Shown: one piece after another, positions 1 to 11,085 of the stretch | Position numbering within the stretch: position 1 is the first letter of the stretch | Layout of the letters: every line of letters starts with the position of its first letter | DNA from: Porphyra umbilicalis | Taxonomy: Eukaryota; Rhodophyta; Bangiophyceae; Bangiales; Bangiaceae | NCBI GenBank assembly: GCA_002049455.2 | Contig: KV918927.1 | Location: 100,907-164,906, forward strand | DNA: 64,000 bases | Reading direction: 5' to 3' | The notes under the pieces: generated by a model | The model's database searches: none | What the model was told of the DNA's origin: nothing | Seen by the model: the letters and a program-made list of their open reading frames with translations, nothing else | Position numbers and translations under genes: made by a program

Positions 1-567
1 CGCCACGTGCGCTGCCTCGCCAGCAAGCATGATGCGGTCCTGATCTCGCCGACAGCCAATACTTTTAAAGATTCGGTCCACCCTTTGCGCCAATCAACGT
101 TTGCCATCCGGGGGTAGTACGCCACGTGTTCCGACAGCAGCATGGAAGCTTCGCGAATAAAAGATCGATTAAATCTATCGGATCTGAGAACGATTAATCG
201 TGCACTTTATTATTTATTATTTGAAAAAAAAAAATGTACACTTTTTACGAAATCCAGCCATGCTGCCGATGCTCTGGGAGGCTCTCCGACCCCGAGAATC
301 GAGCAGAATCGGGCTTGCGTGCGACCCTCCTTTAAGCAGCACTGCGCAGGTGAGAGGACAATGGCAGTTGGACGAGCTGGGATACTCGTGTACGCAACCA
401 CGGACCGAGTCTTTGAGTGTTCTAGGTTATGGTCGGTGCCAAAAGACACAGAAGGGCCAGAAAACCTCGTCTTTGCCAAGACCTTAGGTGAGATTGTGGT
501 GATTACCAATCAGATCACGTACTGGAGCTTGCCTGCTGCTGCGAAAGATGAGCCAATATCTCTTTTC
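1..567. other. Left edge, no gene recognised
   Basis: Mixed-composition sequence with an AT-rich patch and a short A-run near 230. The open frames on both strands are short, overlap each other and match no family I know. I see no supported gene here. Confidence 0.5.
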
Positions 568-1210
568 AGGACTCACAGCCGTTCTCTCAAAATTCCAGGC
601 ACGTGCGTGCAATCCCCTGTCCTTCAGGGCGCTGGCGCACTCGGCAACGCATCAATACCGGGCACGCCGGCCGGCTGCATGGCCGCGCGCTCGCACAGGG
701 ACACTTCCAGCCACACTGCCGTAGCGGGGGGGGCGTGGGGCGGGGGAAGGGCTGCTGTCGCCGCCACCGCAGCAGCGGCGGCCCGTCGGCGTGGCGCAAC
801 GCCCACGGGCGGGGCCGTCACTTCGCCGCGCAGCACACCTGCGCGCGGCGGGCAGGGAGGCCGACACGGCGTACGGGCGGGCGGGTGGGATCGACCGCCG
901 CGCGACGGGGCGCCTCTAACCGCACCGGTAGATGGCGTCAGCGACCGCCGACGCGCCGCCGCAATAGAAGCCGGCGCGCAGGCGCGATTACCCGCGGGTC
1001 GTCGTGGGCGCTTCGAACCCCTAAAGTCGCTGCGCGCGGTCGCCGCGCGCGACTCGGGGCGGTGGGGGGGTGTAGGGGGCAGGCGCCGTCCGGGCCCTGT
1101 GACCCCTGTGGCCGGATAGTCCTTCTCAGCCAGGTAACTACATTCGATTTTCGCGTCATCGCGACCCTTGCAACACTGACACGCCCTCAGATCCCTGAGA
1201 GCACAACCAG
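568..1210 (+). repeat. Dispersed repeat family, copy A
   Basis: Bases about 700-1209 are closely matched, in reverse complement, by about 25505-26015. Bases about 590-690 are matched in reverse complement by about 39395-39475. The copy begins with CAGCCGTTCTCTC, which resembles the terminal repeat of the 132-bp MITEs at 21024 and 44403. Conservation covers non-coding landmarks and runs across frame changes, so open frames inside it (about 142-1268) are not treated as genes. The three copies share different segments, so the family is mosaic, probably a non-autonomous DNA transposon with nested insertions. Confidence 0.75.
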
Positions 1211-3052
1211 CAATGTCGATTTTTTACGCATACGAACCTCGTTTTACCCGCAACGTGTGGGTTCGTGATTGGTGGGAGAAGCTATGTGAAGCCTGTTGGA
1301 AGCTAGGTGGCCGGGGGCTGAAGGACTTAGATCGAGACGGGGGCTACATGTTATTCACCGGGCCACGAAGGAGCCTGACGTTGGTGGGTGAAGCCGTCCA
1401 CATACATTGTACACAGCACGACGAAACGAGTGGAGGCAAAGGGAAAACACGGGAGCAGACCTGGAAGGTCCGAAACGGGGACAGTTGACCGGCCAGAAGC
1501 GCACGACCAAGAGGAGAGGTGGCAGATGGCCGTGACACGAGGTATATTCAAGGCTAAAATCATGGCCAAGACACACAAATCGCTGGATTGATGTCCGTTT
1601 TAGGGCGACGCGTGGCGCTCGCCACGTCGGATTCGTCCTCTTTCAGAGGAGTTGTTGCGTGTGGTGTGGACTGGACATGGTCCCTGGCGTGCCCCGCACC
1701 CCGGTGCTCGCAATGGCACGCAACGCTGGCGTCCTTTGGAGCGTTCTCTTCTCGTTGGCACCAACGGGCGAGTCCCTCACTGTCCGCTCTGTCCAGCAGG
1801 GCAGACGTGCCGCACCTGGCCCGAGTGTCGAGGTGAATTATCTCCCCGCGCGAATCTGCTGAACTGAGGTCCGTCTTTTCTGCTGTCAATTAGAGCCTGG
1901 CAAGGGGGCTTCGAAGGGCGAGATTTTGTCCACTCATCGTGCTTCGAGAGGCTAGAAACACGGGGCATGGAATTTGCTTGGCTGTACAGGGGTGGTCCAC
2001 GTTCGCTCTACACGAACGGCCAGCACCAAAAGAGGTGATCTTCGGGGTTGGCGAGTCCTGCGCCGTGCAGCGGTGACCGGCCGTCCCCCCCCCCTTCGAT
2101 GGTGGCCAACGCCGCCCGACCACTTTGCCGGTTGAGGGACGGCCGCAAGGGAGGCCCGCCGGTTTTCCCTCTCGGTGGTGCGTGCCCGCTCGGAGCTGCC
2201 GGGTCGCTGCTGCTGCGGCGCGTAGGATGTGTCTCTGGCATCTGACAGCACAGACCCTCCCCCCCCCCCCCCACGATGGTCATTGAGGCCGCCAGACTGC
2301 CTTCACGGCCGTAGACTCGGCAAACGTGACGGCAGCGAGGAAACCAAGCTGGCGGGCCTGTTGGTGGCGCTTGCCGGCTCGGAGCTGCTCGTTGCCTGTT
2401 GCTGGGTTCGCGTTGCTGGGTTTGTGTTGCTGGGTTCACCTCTCTTGGCCAGCTGATCGCTGCGGGGCGGTGCTTGTCGGTTTCCGCCGTTCCCAGACTC
2501 TTTTGGGCGAGCAAGGCGGTGCTTGGCGGTTCCAGGACGTGCTGGGAGGGCTGAGCGCGCTGTGCTACGTGGGTTGCGCGAGCTGAGCGGGCTGCGCGCC
2601 GTGGGTGGAGTGGGCGGTCCTGCGCGTCCTGGAAGGGTCGGGTCAGCGGGCCGGGCCGCGAGGTCATGGAGGGTGGGAGGCGCTGGGCGCCCAACGGCTT
2701 TTTAAGCAAAGCGCGGAGACGGCGAGGCCATCGTGGCCTTTCTTCGGTGTGTCGCGAGGTTTGGGCGCTGCCCCGACACCCTCTGTACAACTGGGCACGC
2801 CCCTGGCCTTGGGCGGCACCTTCTCCCACCAGGCGGTGGCCGCCTCCTCGCCGCCGCGAGCCGGGGGGGCGTGGTTTTTGCAAGCGCCCCCGGCGCTACC
2901 TGCTCCCCCGTTCCCACACCACCCATTCCCTCGCTTCCCCCCTCCCCCCCGGCTTACACCCGCAGCGAGGAGCCTCGCCACTGCCAAGACCTGCCAACAC
3001 GGCTCCCGTCACCGTCGTGGCCGCCAAGGCGGGCTTCCTCAAGGACAGACCG
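1211..3052. other. Intergenic stretch, no supported gene
   Basis: Several overlapping open frames exist on both strands (the longest is about 290 codons on the minus strand, 2008-2883), but they are Arg/Pro-rich shadows typical of GC-rich DNA and show no domain. Short C-runs lie near 2095 and 2265. Imperfect repeats of TTGCTGGGTT-like units lie at about 2395-2435. Confidence 0.45.
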
Positions 3053-3845
3053 ATGACGGGCCACAAGCGGAGCTACACCGAGTCGATGCTCGCGGCGGCG
3101 TGCGCCGCCGCGAGCATCGTGCGCCGCCATTGCCGACACCGACAATGACACCATCGCCGACGCCGACAATGACGCCATTGCCGGCGGCCGGCAGTCACGC
3201 CAACGCCGGTCGGCGCGTCAAAACTCCGCTGCTCCGGTAGCCAAATCAGGTGCCGGTACCGGCTCCGAAGCTGGCGACGATGGTGTTGTCGTTTCCCTCG
3301 CAGTTAACGACGCCGTTGGTGCCGCTGCCGGCCCCGACGCCTTTGGCGGGCGCCGCGGCGGCGACCGTGACCACGAGCGTCTTGCATCCGCACGTGGGCG
3401 CCGTTCCTCCCGCCTCCGTGCCGCGCTCCTCGGCGCCACCGTCCCTAGCAACGGCGGAGGCAACGGCGGAGGCGACGGCGGCGGCGATAACGTCGGGGAC
3501 GGCGGCTGCGACAGCGTCGGCGGACGTGTCGATGACAACAGCACCGCCGGGGGCGGCGAGCGTGATGAAGAGGATATGGTCTCTCGCGCGGTGCGGCGCG
3601 TCTCCTTCGCCAGTGTCATTGGGGGGGGGTGGGACCCTGGTGACCTTGGCGGGGCGGATGCGCACAACGACCAAAGCGGCATTCCCGGTAGGGGTGGTGA
3701 GGCAGGGGGGGCTGAAGCTGCTCCGGCTGATCCCGCGACGCGCACGCCACACGCAGAGGCCGCAGGGCGCCGCGTCCATGGCGGCGGCCTTAGCAGCAGC
3801 CGGAATGTCGGCGCGTGTGAGCCCACTCGCACTGCTGGACAATAG
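3053..3845 (+). CDS. Possible hydrophilic hypothetical protein
   Basis: An ATG at 3053 opens a short frame (starting MTGHKRSYTES). From about 3123 a different frame stays open to a stop near 3845 and reads as a hydrophilic, Asp/Asn/Gly/Arg-rich protein (DTDNDTIADADNDAIAGG, then many GGGNGG and GGGD stretches). That looks more protein-like than the alternatives. Joining the two needs a small intron (a GT near 3119 and an AG near 3194 exist) or a single frame change. It lies just upstream of the Myb/SANT-like gene and could be an upstream exon or companion reading frame of the same element. No domain is recognised and the exon structure is a guess. Confidence 0.2.
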
Positions 3846-3938
3846 GGCTCTCGCCCCCCGGCACCTCATCGGTGCGGCTCCTCGCCGGCCGGGACCGCCG
3901 ACTCAAGCTCCCAGTACGCGTCTTTGGGAAGTGTCAGG

Positions 3939-6900
3939 ATGGCGGCGTCGGCGGGCGGCAAGTTGTCCACGGGCGGTGAGGAGATCCCGTCATCGGATGA
4001 CGAGCCTCTCCCCCGGCGCCCGGCCGCTGCCGCCCGCCTCGCCCGCCTTGAACGCATGTTGGAGGATCAGGAGCTGCAGCGCCGGGAGCGCTTGAAACGC
4101 ATTGAGCACGCCGAGCAGATGGATATTGACGCCGCGATAGCCACGTCGACTGCGGTTGCCGCATCCGACGCGGCCGAGCGGATGGTGCAGGAGGTGGAGG
4201 AGCGTGAGGAGGTGGAGGAGACAGAGCCGATGGTGGGCGACACGTCGGAGGCGGCTGGTGCGGTGCAGTCGCTCGACATCATTCCGATAGACGGAGAGGC
4301 TGCTCGCTTCCTGCCGCTCGCGCAGAGGGGCCGTGGCCCCGCCTCGCGTGATAAGAACGCACGCTGGCGCGGCCCAGTGCACCAAGCAGCCATTGAGGCG
4401 TTGCTGGCGCACAGGCAGCCGCAGAGCGACCTGCCGGCGCGGGACGACGGCGGCGGAGCGGACAGTGAGACCGAGCCGTCACCTGGCACTGGCGGCACGG
4501 ACTCGGCTGCGTACCAGGTGCGGGTCGCGGGCGCGCTAGCCGATCCGAGTCGTGCGGCCTCTGTGCGCCGCTACAGGCAGCACCGCGGCGCCGCTGAGAC
4601 GGAGGATGCCGTTGATCGCTACAGCCTTGACGGGGGGGAGCTTGCGGCCTCCTCCGATGTGGGCAGCGCGGCGGAGGTCGCGGACATGCTCACCCCAAGG
4701 GCGGCGGCAATTCGTGCCAGCTTTTCTGCCAGGCGCGCTGGTCACTGTCGCTCGCGCGGGAGCGGTGGTAGGGGCGGCAGCACGCATCCTCCTGTGTGCG
4801 GCGACGTTCCGGTACATGGCGAGGGTGATGCAGGTCGGGGGCGCGGGCGGGCCTGGTCACACGACGAGAAGGTCGCGGTGAGCAGGGCCTGGCTCTCGGT
4901 GACGCGTGATCCCGTCGTGGGGACGGACCAGACCAGCACAGCCTTCCACGCAGCGGTCATCGTGGCATATCGACGCCTCTTTCGCCTGCCAGCCGGGTGG
5001 TCGCCGCGGTCTGGTGCCGCCGTTGTGCGCTTTATGCGCTACACGCTGTTTAAGAACGTGCAGCTCGTTGCCTCCGCGTACGCGCGGGTGTGCCGCCGAA
5101 ACTTGACCGGGAGCATGGCAGAGAAGGACCTGATCCGCGCGGCCACTGCGGAGATGGACGCCGGCGACGCATACGAGGCGCTGCAGGCAGACCCCGACCA
5201 CGACCCTGACGAACCGGAGCGGCAGGCGCGGGCGAAGGCGCGGGGGTTTCGCGCCTCGGACTGGATCCCAAGCTGGCGCATCCTTCGCACGTCGGACAAA
5301 TTTAGCGGCGCCGCCGCGGCGGTCGCCTCGGAGGCACCGCCCGGCGGCCGTGGAGCATCGGCGTTGCCGGCGCGCAGGCGCGAGCGGAGCGACTCGGGCG
5401 GCGCCGCGGCCGCAGCGGTGAAGGGGTACGACGAGGAAGAGGAGGGGGATGGAGGAGAGCACGCGCCGGGGCCTTGGCGCGCCCCGGAGTGGGAAGCCAT
5501 CCCAATCGGCACGAAGCGGGCCAAGGCGACCCGCTCCGTCGAGATCTCTTTGCAGCGGGATTGTGCCTCCATGGCACGGACGCTGAGCGCTTTGGCGGAG
5601 GCTACCAACGACCGCGTGGACCAGGCTTTCTTTTTCTCTCGCTGGATGCGGGGGTCTGTGGAGGCCCGGCAGTGGGCGACCGCCGAGACGCGGCGGCGCA
5701 TGCTCCGCTGCCGCCAACGCCTGCTGTCCGCCGAGGCCGCCGACGCGAGCCGCGACTCGCAGCCAGCCAACCCTGCGACTGTCTCGGAGGCGGCCTCGGC
5801 GGCTGTACGAAGGGTTTTCGCTGTAAACGAGTCGTCGCGGGAGCACACACCGGCTGCCTCTCGTGCACCAGCGGCCGGCGAGAATGCCGTGCCGTCCACT
5901 GCAGCGACTGTTGGGTCCGGATCGCGGCCGCCATCGCCGCCTCCGTTGCCGTCTCTACCTAGTCCTCGTTGGCCGCCGGACGTGGCGCCACCCGCACCGC
6001 TCCCGACGCCCCCGCGACCGCCGCTCCAACCGCCACCACCGGCGGTACCACCGCATCAACCGCCGCTGCCGCCGCTCCCGACGCCTCCGCGACCGCCGCT
6101 CCCTACAGCCCCGTTGGCGGCACGCGTGCCACCGCGTCCCGTAGTGCGGCTGCGGTTGTTGTCACCCATTCGCGGGGTGGCGCCGATGAACCGCCTACTG
6201 CCCCTGCCGCCGCCGCCGACGCAACCGGCGACTGTGGCGCCGCCGGTGCCGCGGCATGAGTCTGTCGTCTCGCAGCCGCTGCAGGGGGCGGCAGCTGTCC
6301 CGGAGATCACCATCAGCAGCGGTGGCAACTCTTCGGCTGCTAAGGTGCCCCCCGCCAAGACCCCAGTGATCATCATCAGCAGCGGAGGCGACTCGTCGGC
6401 CACTCAGGCGCGCCCAACCAAGACCCCTGTTATCACAATCAGCAGTGACGGCTCCTCGCTGCTCGGCCGCCTGCAGTCCAAGATGACAGCGTCGGAGACG
6501 GGCGGCAGCGGTGCGGCGCTGAAGCCGAGTCGCCTCCGCGTAGCCGGCAAGCGGCAAGCTGACGCCCGGCGCGGCGCGAGTGCGCAAGCCACCAAGGCCC
6601 GCAAGTTTGCCGCGTCGGGTGCAGCGACGGGTGGGCCGGCCGGCGGTGCCAGCCAGTGCAGCCAGGCGGTGCCGCACCGCGGGGCTCGCGTTATCCTCGA
6701 TCACGGGGTTGCGGTCCCCCAAGTTGATGACGAGGTGCTGGACATGTCGCTTGCAGACGGGGGGCGGGCGGAGGAAGAGGTTGGCCTGTACGGGCCCGCG
6801 CTTCGGCGCTCTACATGTGTCGTTTTCTCTTTCGTTTTCTGTGTGCGCTCTGGGTATCCGTTGGCACTACGGTGCCACACTTTGTACGTGTGTGCGTGTG

Positions 6901-7373
6901 CTTTTCATGTGTTTCGACTGGCGTGTTTGTGCTCGGATGGCTCCCCCGGTCGCCGTCGGTGTCTGGCCTGGGCGTCAGGCACTTTGTGTGTGCGTGTGTA
7001 CGTAGCAAAAGAAAAAGAAAAAGCAGATTTTGTCTCCGCCTTCCGGCGGAGGCTTTCCTATAAGTGTGCGCACGAACGTGCCCGCAACTGCCCTCCGTCA
7101 CCCTGCGCGCTGAGGCAGCGGCGCGTCGCGGTGGCTATTGCCATGGAAATCCGACCGCCCGCGTGGACTAGCTGCTATAGACACGGGTGGCGCCGCCGAT
7201 TGGAACCGCCGTCGCCGCCACTGCCGCCGACGCCGCGCCCCACACCGCGGCGCGACCCCACGCCGCCACCGGAGCCCCTTGGAAAGCCCTGCGGGAGGCA
7301 CCACAGAAGTACATGCGCGAAAACGGACTTGTATTGGCACGTTTCTTCAAGTACAGTACCACTTATTCAGTGA
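3939..7373 (+). CDS. Myb/SANT-like NAM-associated protein
   Basis: Homologous to the partner protein of the Harbinger transposase at 12991-14187. Both share a Myb/SANT-like block starting W-[ST]-x-[DA]-[ED], with a central RIL/VLR-x-SDKFSGAA motif (here about residues 310-465). Both also share a C-terminal block with PIGTKRAK, an FF pair and a charged helix, as in the No-apical-meristem-associated C-terminal family. Such proteins bind DNA and help Harbinger transposases. The start is the first in-frame ATG (3939). An N-terminal coiled, charged region precedes the Myb-like block. A Pro-rich linker and three tandem ISS-type repeats follow it (about residues 785-850). Beyond about 6815 the frame becomes Cys/Val-rich and low quality, so the real stop may be earlier or lie after an intron. 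No transposase partner is visible nearby. Confidence 0.6.
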   Translation: MAASAGGKLSTGGEEIPSSDDEPLPRRPAAAARLARLERMLEDQELQRRERLKRIEHAEQMDIDAAIATSTAVAASDAAERMVQEVEEREEVEETEPMVGDTSEAAGAVQSLDIIPIDGEAARFLPLAQRGRGPASRDKNARWRGPVHQAAIEALLAHRQPQSDLPARDDGGGADSETEPSPGTGGTDSAAYQVRVAGALADPSRAASVRRYRQHRGAAETEDAVDRYSLDGGELAASSDVGSAAEVADMLTPRAAAIRASFSARRAGHCRSRGSGGRGGSTHPPVCGDVPVHGEGDAGRGRGRAWSHDEKVAVSRAWLSVTRDPVVGTDQTSTAFHAAVIVAYRRLFRLPAGWSPRSGAAVVRFMRYTLFKNVQLVASAYARVCRRNLTGSMAEKDLIRAATAEMDAGDAYEALQADPDHDPDEPERQARAKARGFRASDWIPSWRILRTSDKFSGAAAAVASEAPPGGRGASALPARRRERSDSGGAAAAAVKGYDEEEEGDGGEHAPGPWRAPEWEAIPIGTKRAKATRSVEISLQRDCASMARTLSALAEATNDRVDQAFFFSRWMRGSVEARQWATAETRRRMLRCRQRLLSAEAADASRDSQPANPATVSEAASAAVRRVFAVNESSREHTPAASRAPAAGENAVPSTAATVGSGSRPPSPPPLPSLPSPRWPPDVAPPAPLPTPPRPPLQPPPPAVPPHQPPLPPLPTPPRPPLPTAPLAARVPPRPVVRLRLLSPIRGVAPMNRLLPLPPPPTQPATVAPPVPRHESVVSQPLQGAAAVPEITISSGGNSSAAKVPPAKTPVIIISSGGDSSATQARPTKTPVITISSDGSSLLGRLQSKMTASETGGSGAALKPSRLRVAGKRQADARRGASAQATKARKFAASGAATGGPAGGASQCSQAVPHRGARVILDHGVAVPQVDDEVLDMSLADGGRAEEEVGLYGPALRRSTCVVFSFVFCVRSGYPLALRCHTLYVCACAFHVFRLACLCSDGSPGRRRCLAWASGTLCVRVYVAKEKEKADFVSAFRRRLSYKCAHERARNCPPSPCALRQRRVAVAIAMEIRPPAWTSCYRHGWRRRLEPPSPPLPPTPRPTPRRDPTPPPEPLGKPCGRHHRSTCAKTDLYWHVSSSTVPLIQ

Positions 7374-8525
7374 ATACAACCGACGCGACGTCCTATGGAA
7401 GCACAGTCGGCAGTGAAACCCGATCCGATGGGGTCGTCGTGCCAGAGCGTCGACGGCTCAACCATGACATTCTTTGTCTACCAGCAGGCAGCTGCGTTTG
7501 CGACGGGGTGTACTGTCGAAACCATTGATAAACGACTTTTACACCACCCCCGTCACATATCCCGCGGTCCGTGCTCGTTATGGACGCTTTTTTGAGCGCG
7601 CTGTGCGCATGCCAGAGCATAGCTTTTTGGGCCTGGTGGACGTCAAGGCAGTAGGAAACTCCAACTCAGGCGACGGGTCAGGGGGTGGCGGGGGAACGGG
7701 GGGACGGCACCAAAACCACAAAGGGTGCGGCGAGGACAATGGGAGAGGAGAAAGAAAGTGTTTACAAAAAGAGGGCGTGCCAAAGGCGCGAGAGTCTTGT
7801 GGGGGCGGGCGAGGTGATGGGTGCCGGCGTGGCGGTGGGAGCGGGCGAGGTGGGGGGTGCCGTCGTGAGGGCAATCCCAACAACGTCGGCCCCATCTCAT
7901 ATTCGTTACACGTTGTGCCACGAAGCAGAAACGTGTCTCTTTATTATGGAAATGGGGCCACCGGGCTTTTCTGTCAACGCGATCGACCCCATTCTGGTCT
8001 TCAATGGTCATGATGGAATCCTGGAAGTACGAATCAACTCCGAAGCGCAGAAATGGGGCGGGCGCTGGACCTGCCCCATTCGTGAAGCGAAATGGGGCTG
8101 GTCCGGTGCCGGCCCCAATGTGTTCTGCGTTCTCATTGGTAGAGTCAAACTAAATGTATATCGACGTATATCGGTTTAGGGCGCAACGTGTGTTGGAAGG
8201 ATCTTGATCAGTTTTGAAAAATAATGGCGCGGTTGTCCACTTTATTACGATGATGACCGCCCTCGGCATTCGAGAGCGGACCAACAGTTTTAGTCGATTG
8301 CAGCTGGGTGACGGAGCAGTCGGTTGGTGTCGCGTGATCGGATTCTATCGCGGGGTGCAGCGCGTGCCGCGTCGGATGGGATCGGACATGTCCCTCAGAA
8401 AAGCGTACAGTGAGGCTCTCGCTCGCCTCGTGACCCCCGATCTGGCCTCTGGAGTGCCTGTTGGTGGCGGGACGATGGATGGTTCAGGTGGTGCCATCAC
8501 CTCCCTGTGGTCGCTTGGGTACGGC
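7374..8525. other. Intergenic stretch with repeat copy
   Basis: Holds a dispersed repeat (about 7795-8010) and a segment with several AAATGGGGC-type words around 8040-8110. Short open frames are present but none matches a family, and parts recur elsewhere in the window as repeat DNA. No supported gene. Confidence 0.45.
7795..8010 (+). repeat. Dispersed minisatellite-bearing repeat, copy 1
   Basis: Contains GGGCGAGGTG and GGGTGCCG units repeated at roughly 33-bp spacing, followed by a unique stretch through TCGGCCCCATCT. About 17030-17290 carries the same arrangement as reverse complement, including the unique stretch and the minisatellite. This shows a dispersed element rather than chance similarity. 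Confidence 0.65.
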
Positions 8526-9000
8526 AGGGCGGCCAACACTGTTGCAGAGCCTCAGAGGGTGGGGGGGGAGGGGGGCTGAGCGAGATCGTGTGGGCGGCCG
8601 GGCCCCACACGCACACAGATATTTGCAGGTGGCGGGCCGCCCGACACTGCTTCAGAGCCTCTGGAGGGGGGGGGGGGGGGTCGGACTGGATCGAGCGCTG
8701 CTCCCGGCCCGACACGCACACAGCGATTTGCAGGCTATAGGCGGTCCGCCACCGCACACAGAACGGTTTCAGAGGAGGGGGGGGGGTGGGCGGCGGCCTC
8801 GGCCGTCTCCCGGCGCCCGCCCGCCGCATTTGGGGGGGGCTGGTGGGCCGCCACCGCCCACCGCGCCCCCGCACAGGGGGTGCGGCGGTCGATCCAGGAC
8901 CAGGCGGTACCTGGTTGGCTGCCTCCCAGTGTTTGCGGGGCAGGTGGTGGTCCACCACTGCGCACAGTGCCTATTGAGAGGGGGGGGGACTCGGTCCGTC
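8526..9000. repeat. Tandem repeats with long G-runs
   Basis: Four or more diverged units carry a core like CACACGCACACAG followed by ATTTGCAGG, then TTCAGAG and a run of 8-14 G. They start near 8526, 8640, 8745 and 8870. The units sit upstream of the Harbinger transposase and may belong to its 5' flank or subterminal region. The G-runs are likely to be unreliable in length. Confidence 0.6.
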
Positions 9001-9483
9001 GCTGTGGCCTGCGCCAGGCGTCGCCCGACCGTTCACTGCCCGACCCATCGACGTCGTGCCCATCACTGTGACGCGCGCCGCCATCACCCCCATCGTCCCC
9101 GGCCATCACACCCATCGTTACCCCCGCTCTATTCTATCGCCCTGTTCCTCCTCCACGACGTACCCGCTGCGGCGGCACCTGCCCTGTCCTCGGTTTGAGG
9201 CGCACGATCCGCGCACGCAACCCAACTTGTGTGCTACCCCTCTATTTTTTTTCATCCCCAGCCTCCTGTTCTGAGCTCCACTACGACCTGCGCGCATTGG
9301 TCCGTCCCCCCCCCCCCTGCGCTGCCGACCCGTGATTGAGTTGCATTGGCGCCCACGACACGTTTGGCCGTGTCCGGCGCCACCGACCGCGGCGGCTGCC
9401 GCCAATCGCTTCCGCGGGCGTTTCCACTCGTCCCCCACCTCCTGCGCTGACCACCCGCCCTAGGGACCCTCTGCTGAGCACTT

Positions 9484-11025
9484 ATGGACGCTGGCGAGGC
9501 GGGGCTGTCGAGCACTGCATCTTTGCTCGCAGACGACGATGGTGGCGTCGTTTGTGCTGCTGTGCGCGCCCACATGGGCGTGCTGTTCCTGCTTCGACGA
9601 CGGTCGCGCTCCAGCCGTGCCAACCGCCGTCGTCGCTACCGTGGCTCCGTTGCTGGGCGTCGGCCAAACAAGCGGCGCGACTTTGCCGCTGGGCTCTTCA
9701 ACATCCAGCGCGACTACTTTGGGGTCAACGCGGAGGCTCCCATCTACGACGACCGTGACTTTGAGACGCGGTTTCGCGTGCCGCGCAGTGTGTTTCGACG
9801 CGTCTACCAGGCAGTGAAGGACGAGCCGTTCTTCCAGCAGCGGATCAACGCGACGGGTCGCCTGCAGGCCCACCCTCTTCAGAAGGTCGTTGCCGCCTTC
9901 CGCGTCATCGCGTACGGCGAGGCGGCCGACCGTGCGGACGAGTACGTGCGCCTCTCTCGTTCTACTGTGGCGCAAGCGACAAAGCTACTGCTGGAGTTTA
10001 TTGTGCAGCGGTGGGGACCAACCTACCTGCGCCGTCCGAACAATTTGGAGCTGAAGAAGATGATGGAGCGCAATGCGGAGCGTGGCTTTCCTGGATGCAT
10101 GGGCTCGCTGGACTGCACGCACTGGGAGTGGCATCAGTGCCCGACGGGCATGGCGGGCGCGTATCAGAGCCGAAAGGGCTCGCGCGGTGTTGTCGTCGAG
10201 GCCGTCTGCGATGAGGACCTGTGGATTTGGCACCTGTTTGTCGGTGCCCCCGGGAGCTTGAACGACATCAACGTTATGAACCAATCGCCCCTCTACCTCG
10301 ACGTCACCGCCGGCCGGTGGCCGCCGCGGGATGTGCCCTTTTCCATCAACGGGACAACTCGCACGCTACCATACTACCTTGTCGATGGTATCTACCCTCG
10401 TTATGCCTTCCTAGTGTCGCCCCACCCCATGCCATTGACTGACGAGGCAAAGACCTTCAACCGTCTGCAGGAGGCGATTCGCAAGGATGTTGAGCGGCTG
10501 TTTGGCGTCCTGACTAAGCGGTTTCACATTGCCTTGCACCCAGGGCGGTGCCGTTCCGTGAAGCAGCTGATTATGACCTACAAGGCGGTGTGCATTCTAC
10601 AAAACATGTGTGTACAGGCCCGTCGTGGCACGTTTTTGAGCCGCCGCAGACATGCACGAGGGAATAACGGGGGTGGGAGTGCGGGTGGTGAGGGTGAGGG
10701 TCCTGCAGGTGAGGCTGCCGCTGCAGCGGGGGGTCATGGTGCCCAAGATGGTGGGTCAGGCGATGGCGGCGCTGCTGCCGCCGGGGGAGCTGCACCTGGC
10801 GGCGGCATCGGCAACGGCGGCGGCCTCCCGGCCGCCGCTGACGCTGTCGCTGACCCGCCCCCGGCACTGAACGCTGTGGAGCAACCCCCCGCGGGCGGCA
10901 TGGTTGCTGTCTTTGATGCATGGGGTGAGACTCGCAATCCCGCCGAGCACGAGCAGCTCCGTGCCGACCTGACGGCGCACGTATGGAACGACCGCGGCGA
11001 GTTGCTGTCCCCGTATGTTGTGTAG
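9484..11025 (+). CDS. PIF/Harbinger DDE transposase
   Basis: A 513-residue transposase of the Harbinger-derived nuclease type (plant transposon protein / DDE_Tnp_4-like). The catalytic triad is visible: Asp about 210 in GSLDCTHWEW, Asp about 261 in GSLNDINVM, and Glu about 337 in RKDVERLFGVL. The N-terminal half carries a helix-turn-helix-like region preceding the catalytic core, with a readable FRVPRSVFRRVY segment. The last 130 residues are Gly/Ala-rich low complexity. The start is the ATG at 9484, in a G-run-free context. It converges on a Myb/SANT-like gene (12991-14187), the usual second gene of Harbinger elements, so the two probably form one autonomous transposon. The frame is intact, so the enzyme could be active. 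Confidence 0.9.
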   Translation: MDAGEAGLSSTASLLADDDGGVVCAAVRAHMGVLFLLRRRSRSSRANRRRRYRGSVAGRRPNKRRDFAAGLFNIQRDYFGVNAEAPIYDDRDFETRFRVPRSVFRRVYQAVKDEPFFQQRINATGRLQAHPLQKVVAAFRVIAYGEAADRADEYVRLSRSTVAQATKLLLEFIVQRWGPTYLRRPNNLELKKMMERNAERGFPGCMGSLDCTHWEWHQCPTGMAGAYQSRKGSRGVVVEAVCDEDLWIWHLFVGAPGSLNDINVMNQSPLYLDVTAGRWPPRDVPFSINGTTRTLPYYLVDGIYPRYAFLVSPHPMPLTDEAKTFNRLQEAIRKDVERLFGVLTKRFHIALHPGRCRSVKQLIMTYKAVCILQNMCVQARRGTFLSRRRHARGNNGGGSAGGEGEGPAGEAAAAAGGHGAQDGGSGDGGAAAAGGAAPGGGIGNGGGLPAAADAVADPPPALNAVEQPPAGGMVAVFDAWGETRNPAEHEQLRADLTAHVWNDRGELLSPYVV

Positions 11026-11038
11026 AGACGCAAGGTTA

Positions 11039-11085
11039 CACAAAGGTTTTTTTTTCCCCGCTGGGCAGGGTTTTTTTTTCCTTAA
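11039..11085 (+). repeat. Inverted-repeat arm beside transposase stop
   Basis: Two T-runs separated by a CCCCGCTGGGCAGGG core, 14 bp after the transposase stop. Its reverse complement recurs at 12889-12933, 58 bp from the stop of the convergent Myb-like gene. The pair frames the CGG-rich array. It could serve as 3' processing sequence for each gene or as terminal repeats of an inserted array. Confidence 0.75.

Noticed and set aside
4857..5899. Minus-strand frames of 286-329 codons
   Set aside because: Antisense shadows of the Myb/SANT-like gene; Arg/Ala-rich with no domain.
7685..8179. 165-codon plus-strand frame
   Set aside because: Lacks an ATG start and lies largely in a repeat that recurs inverted at 17030-17290.
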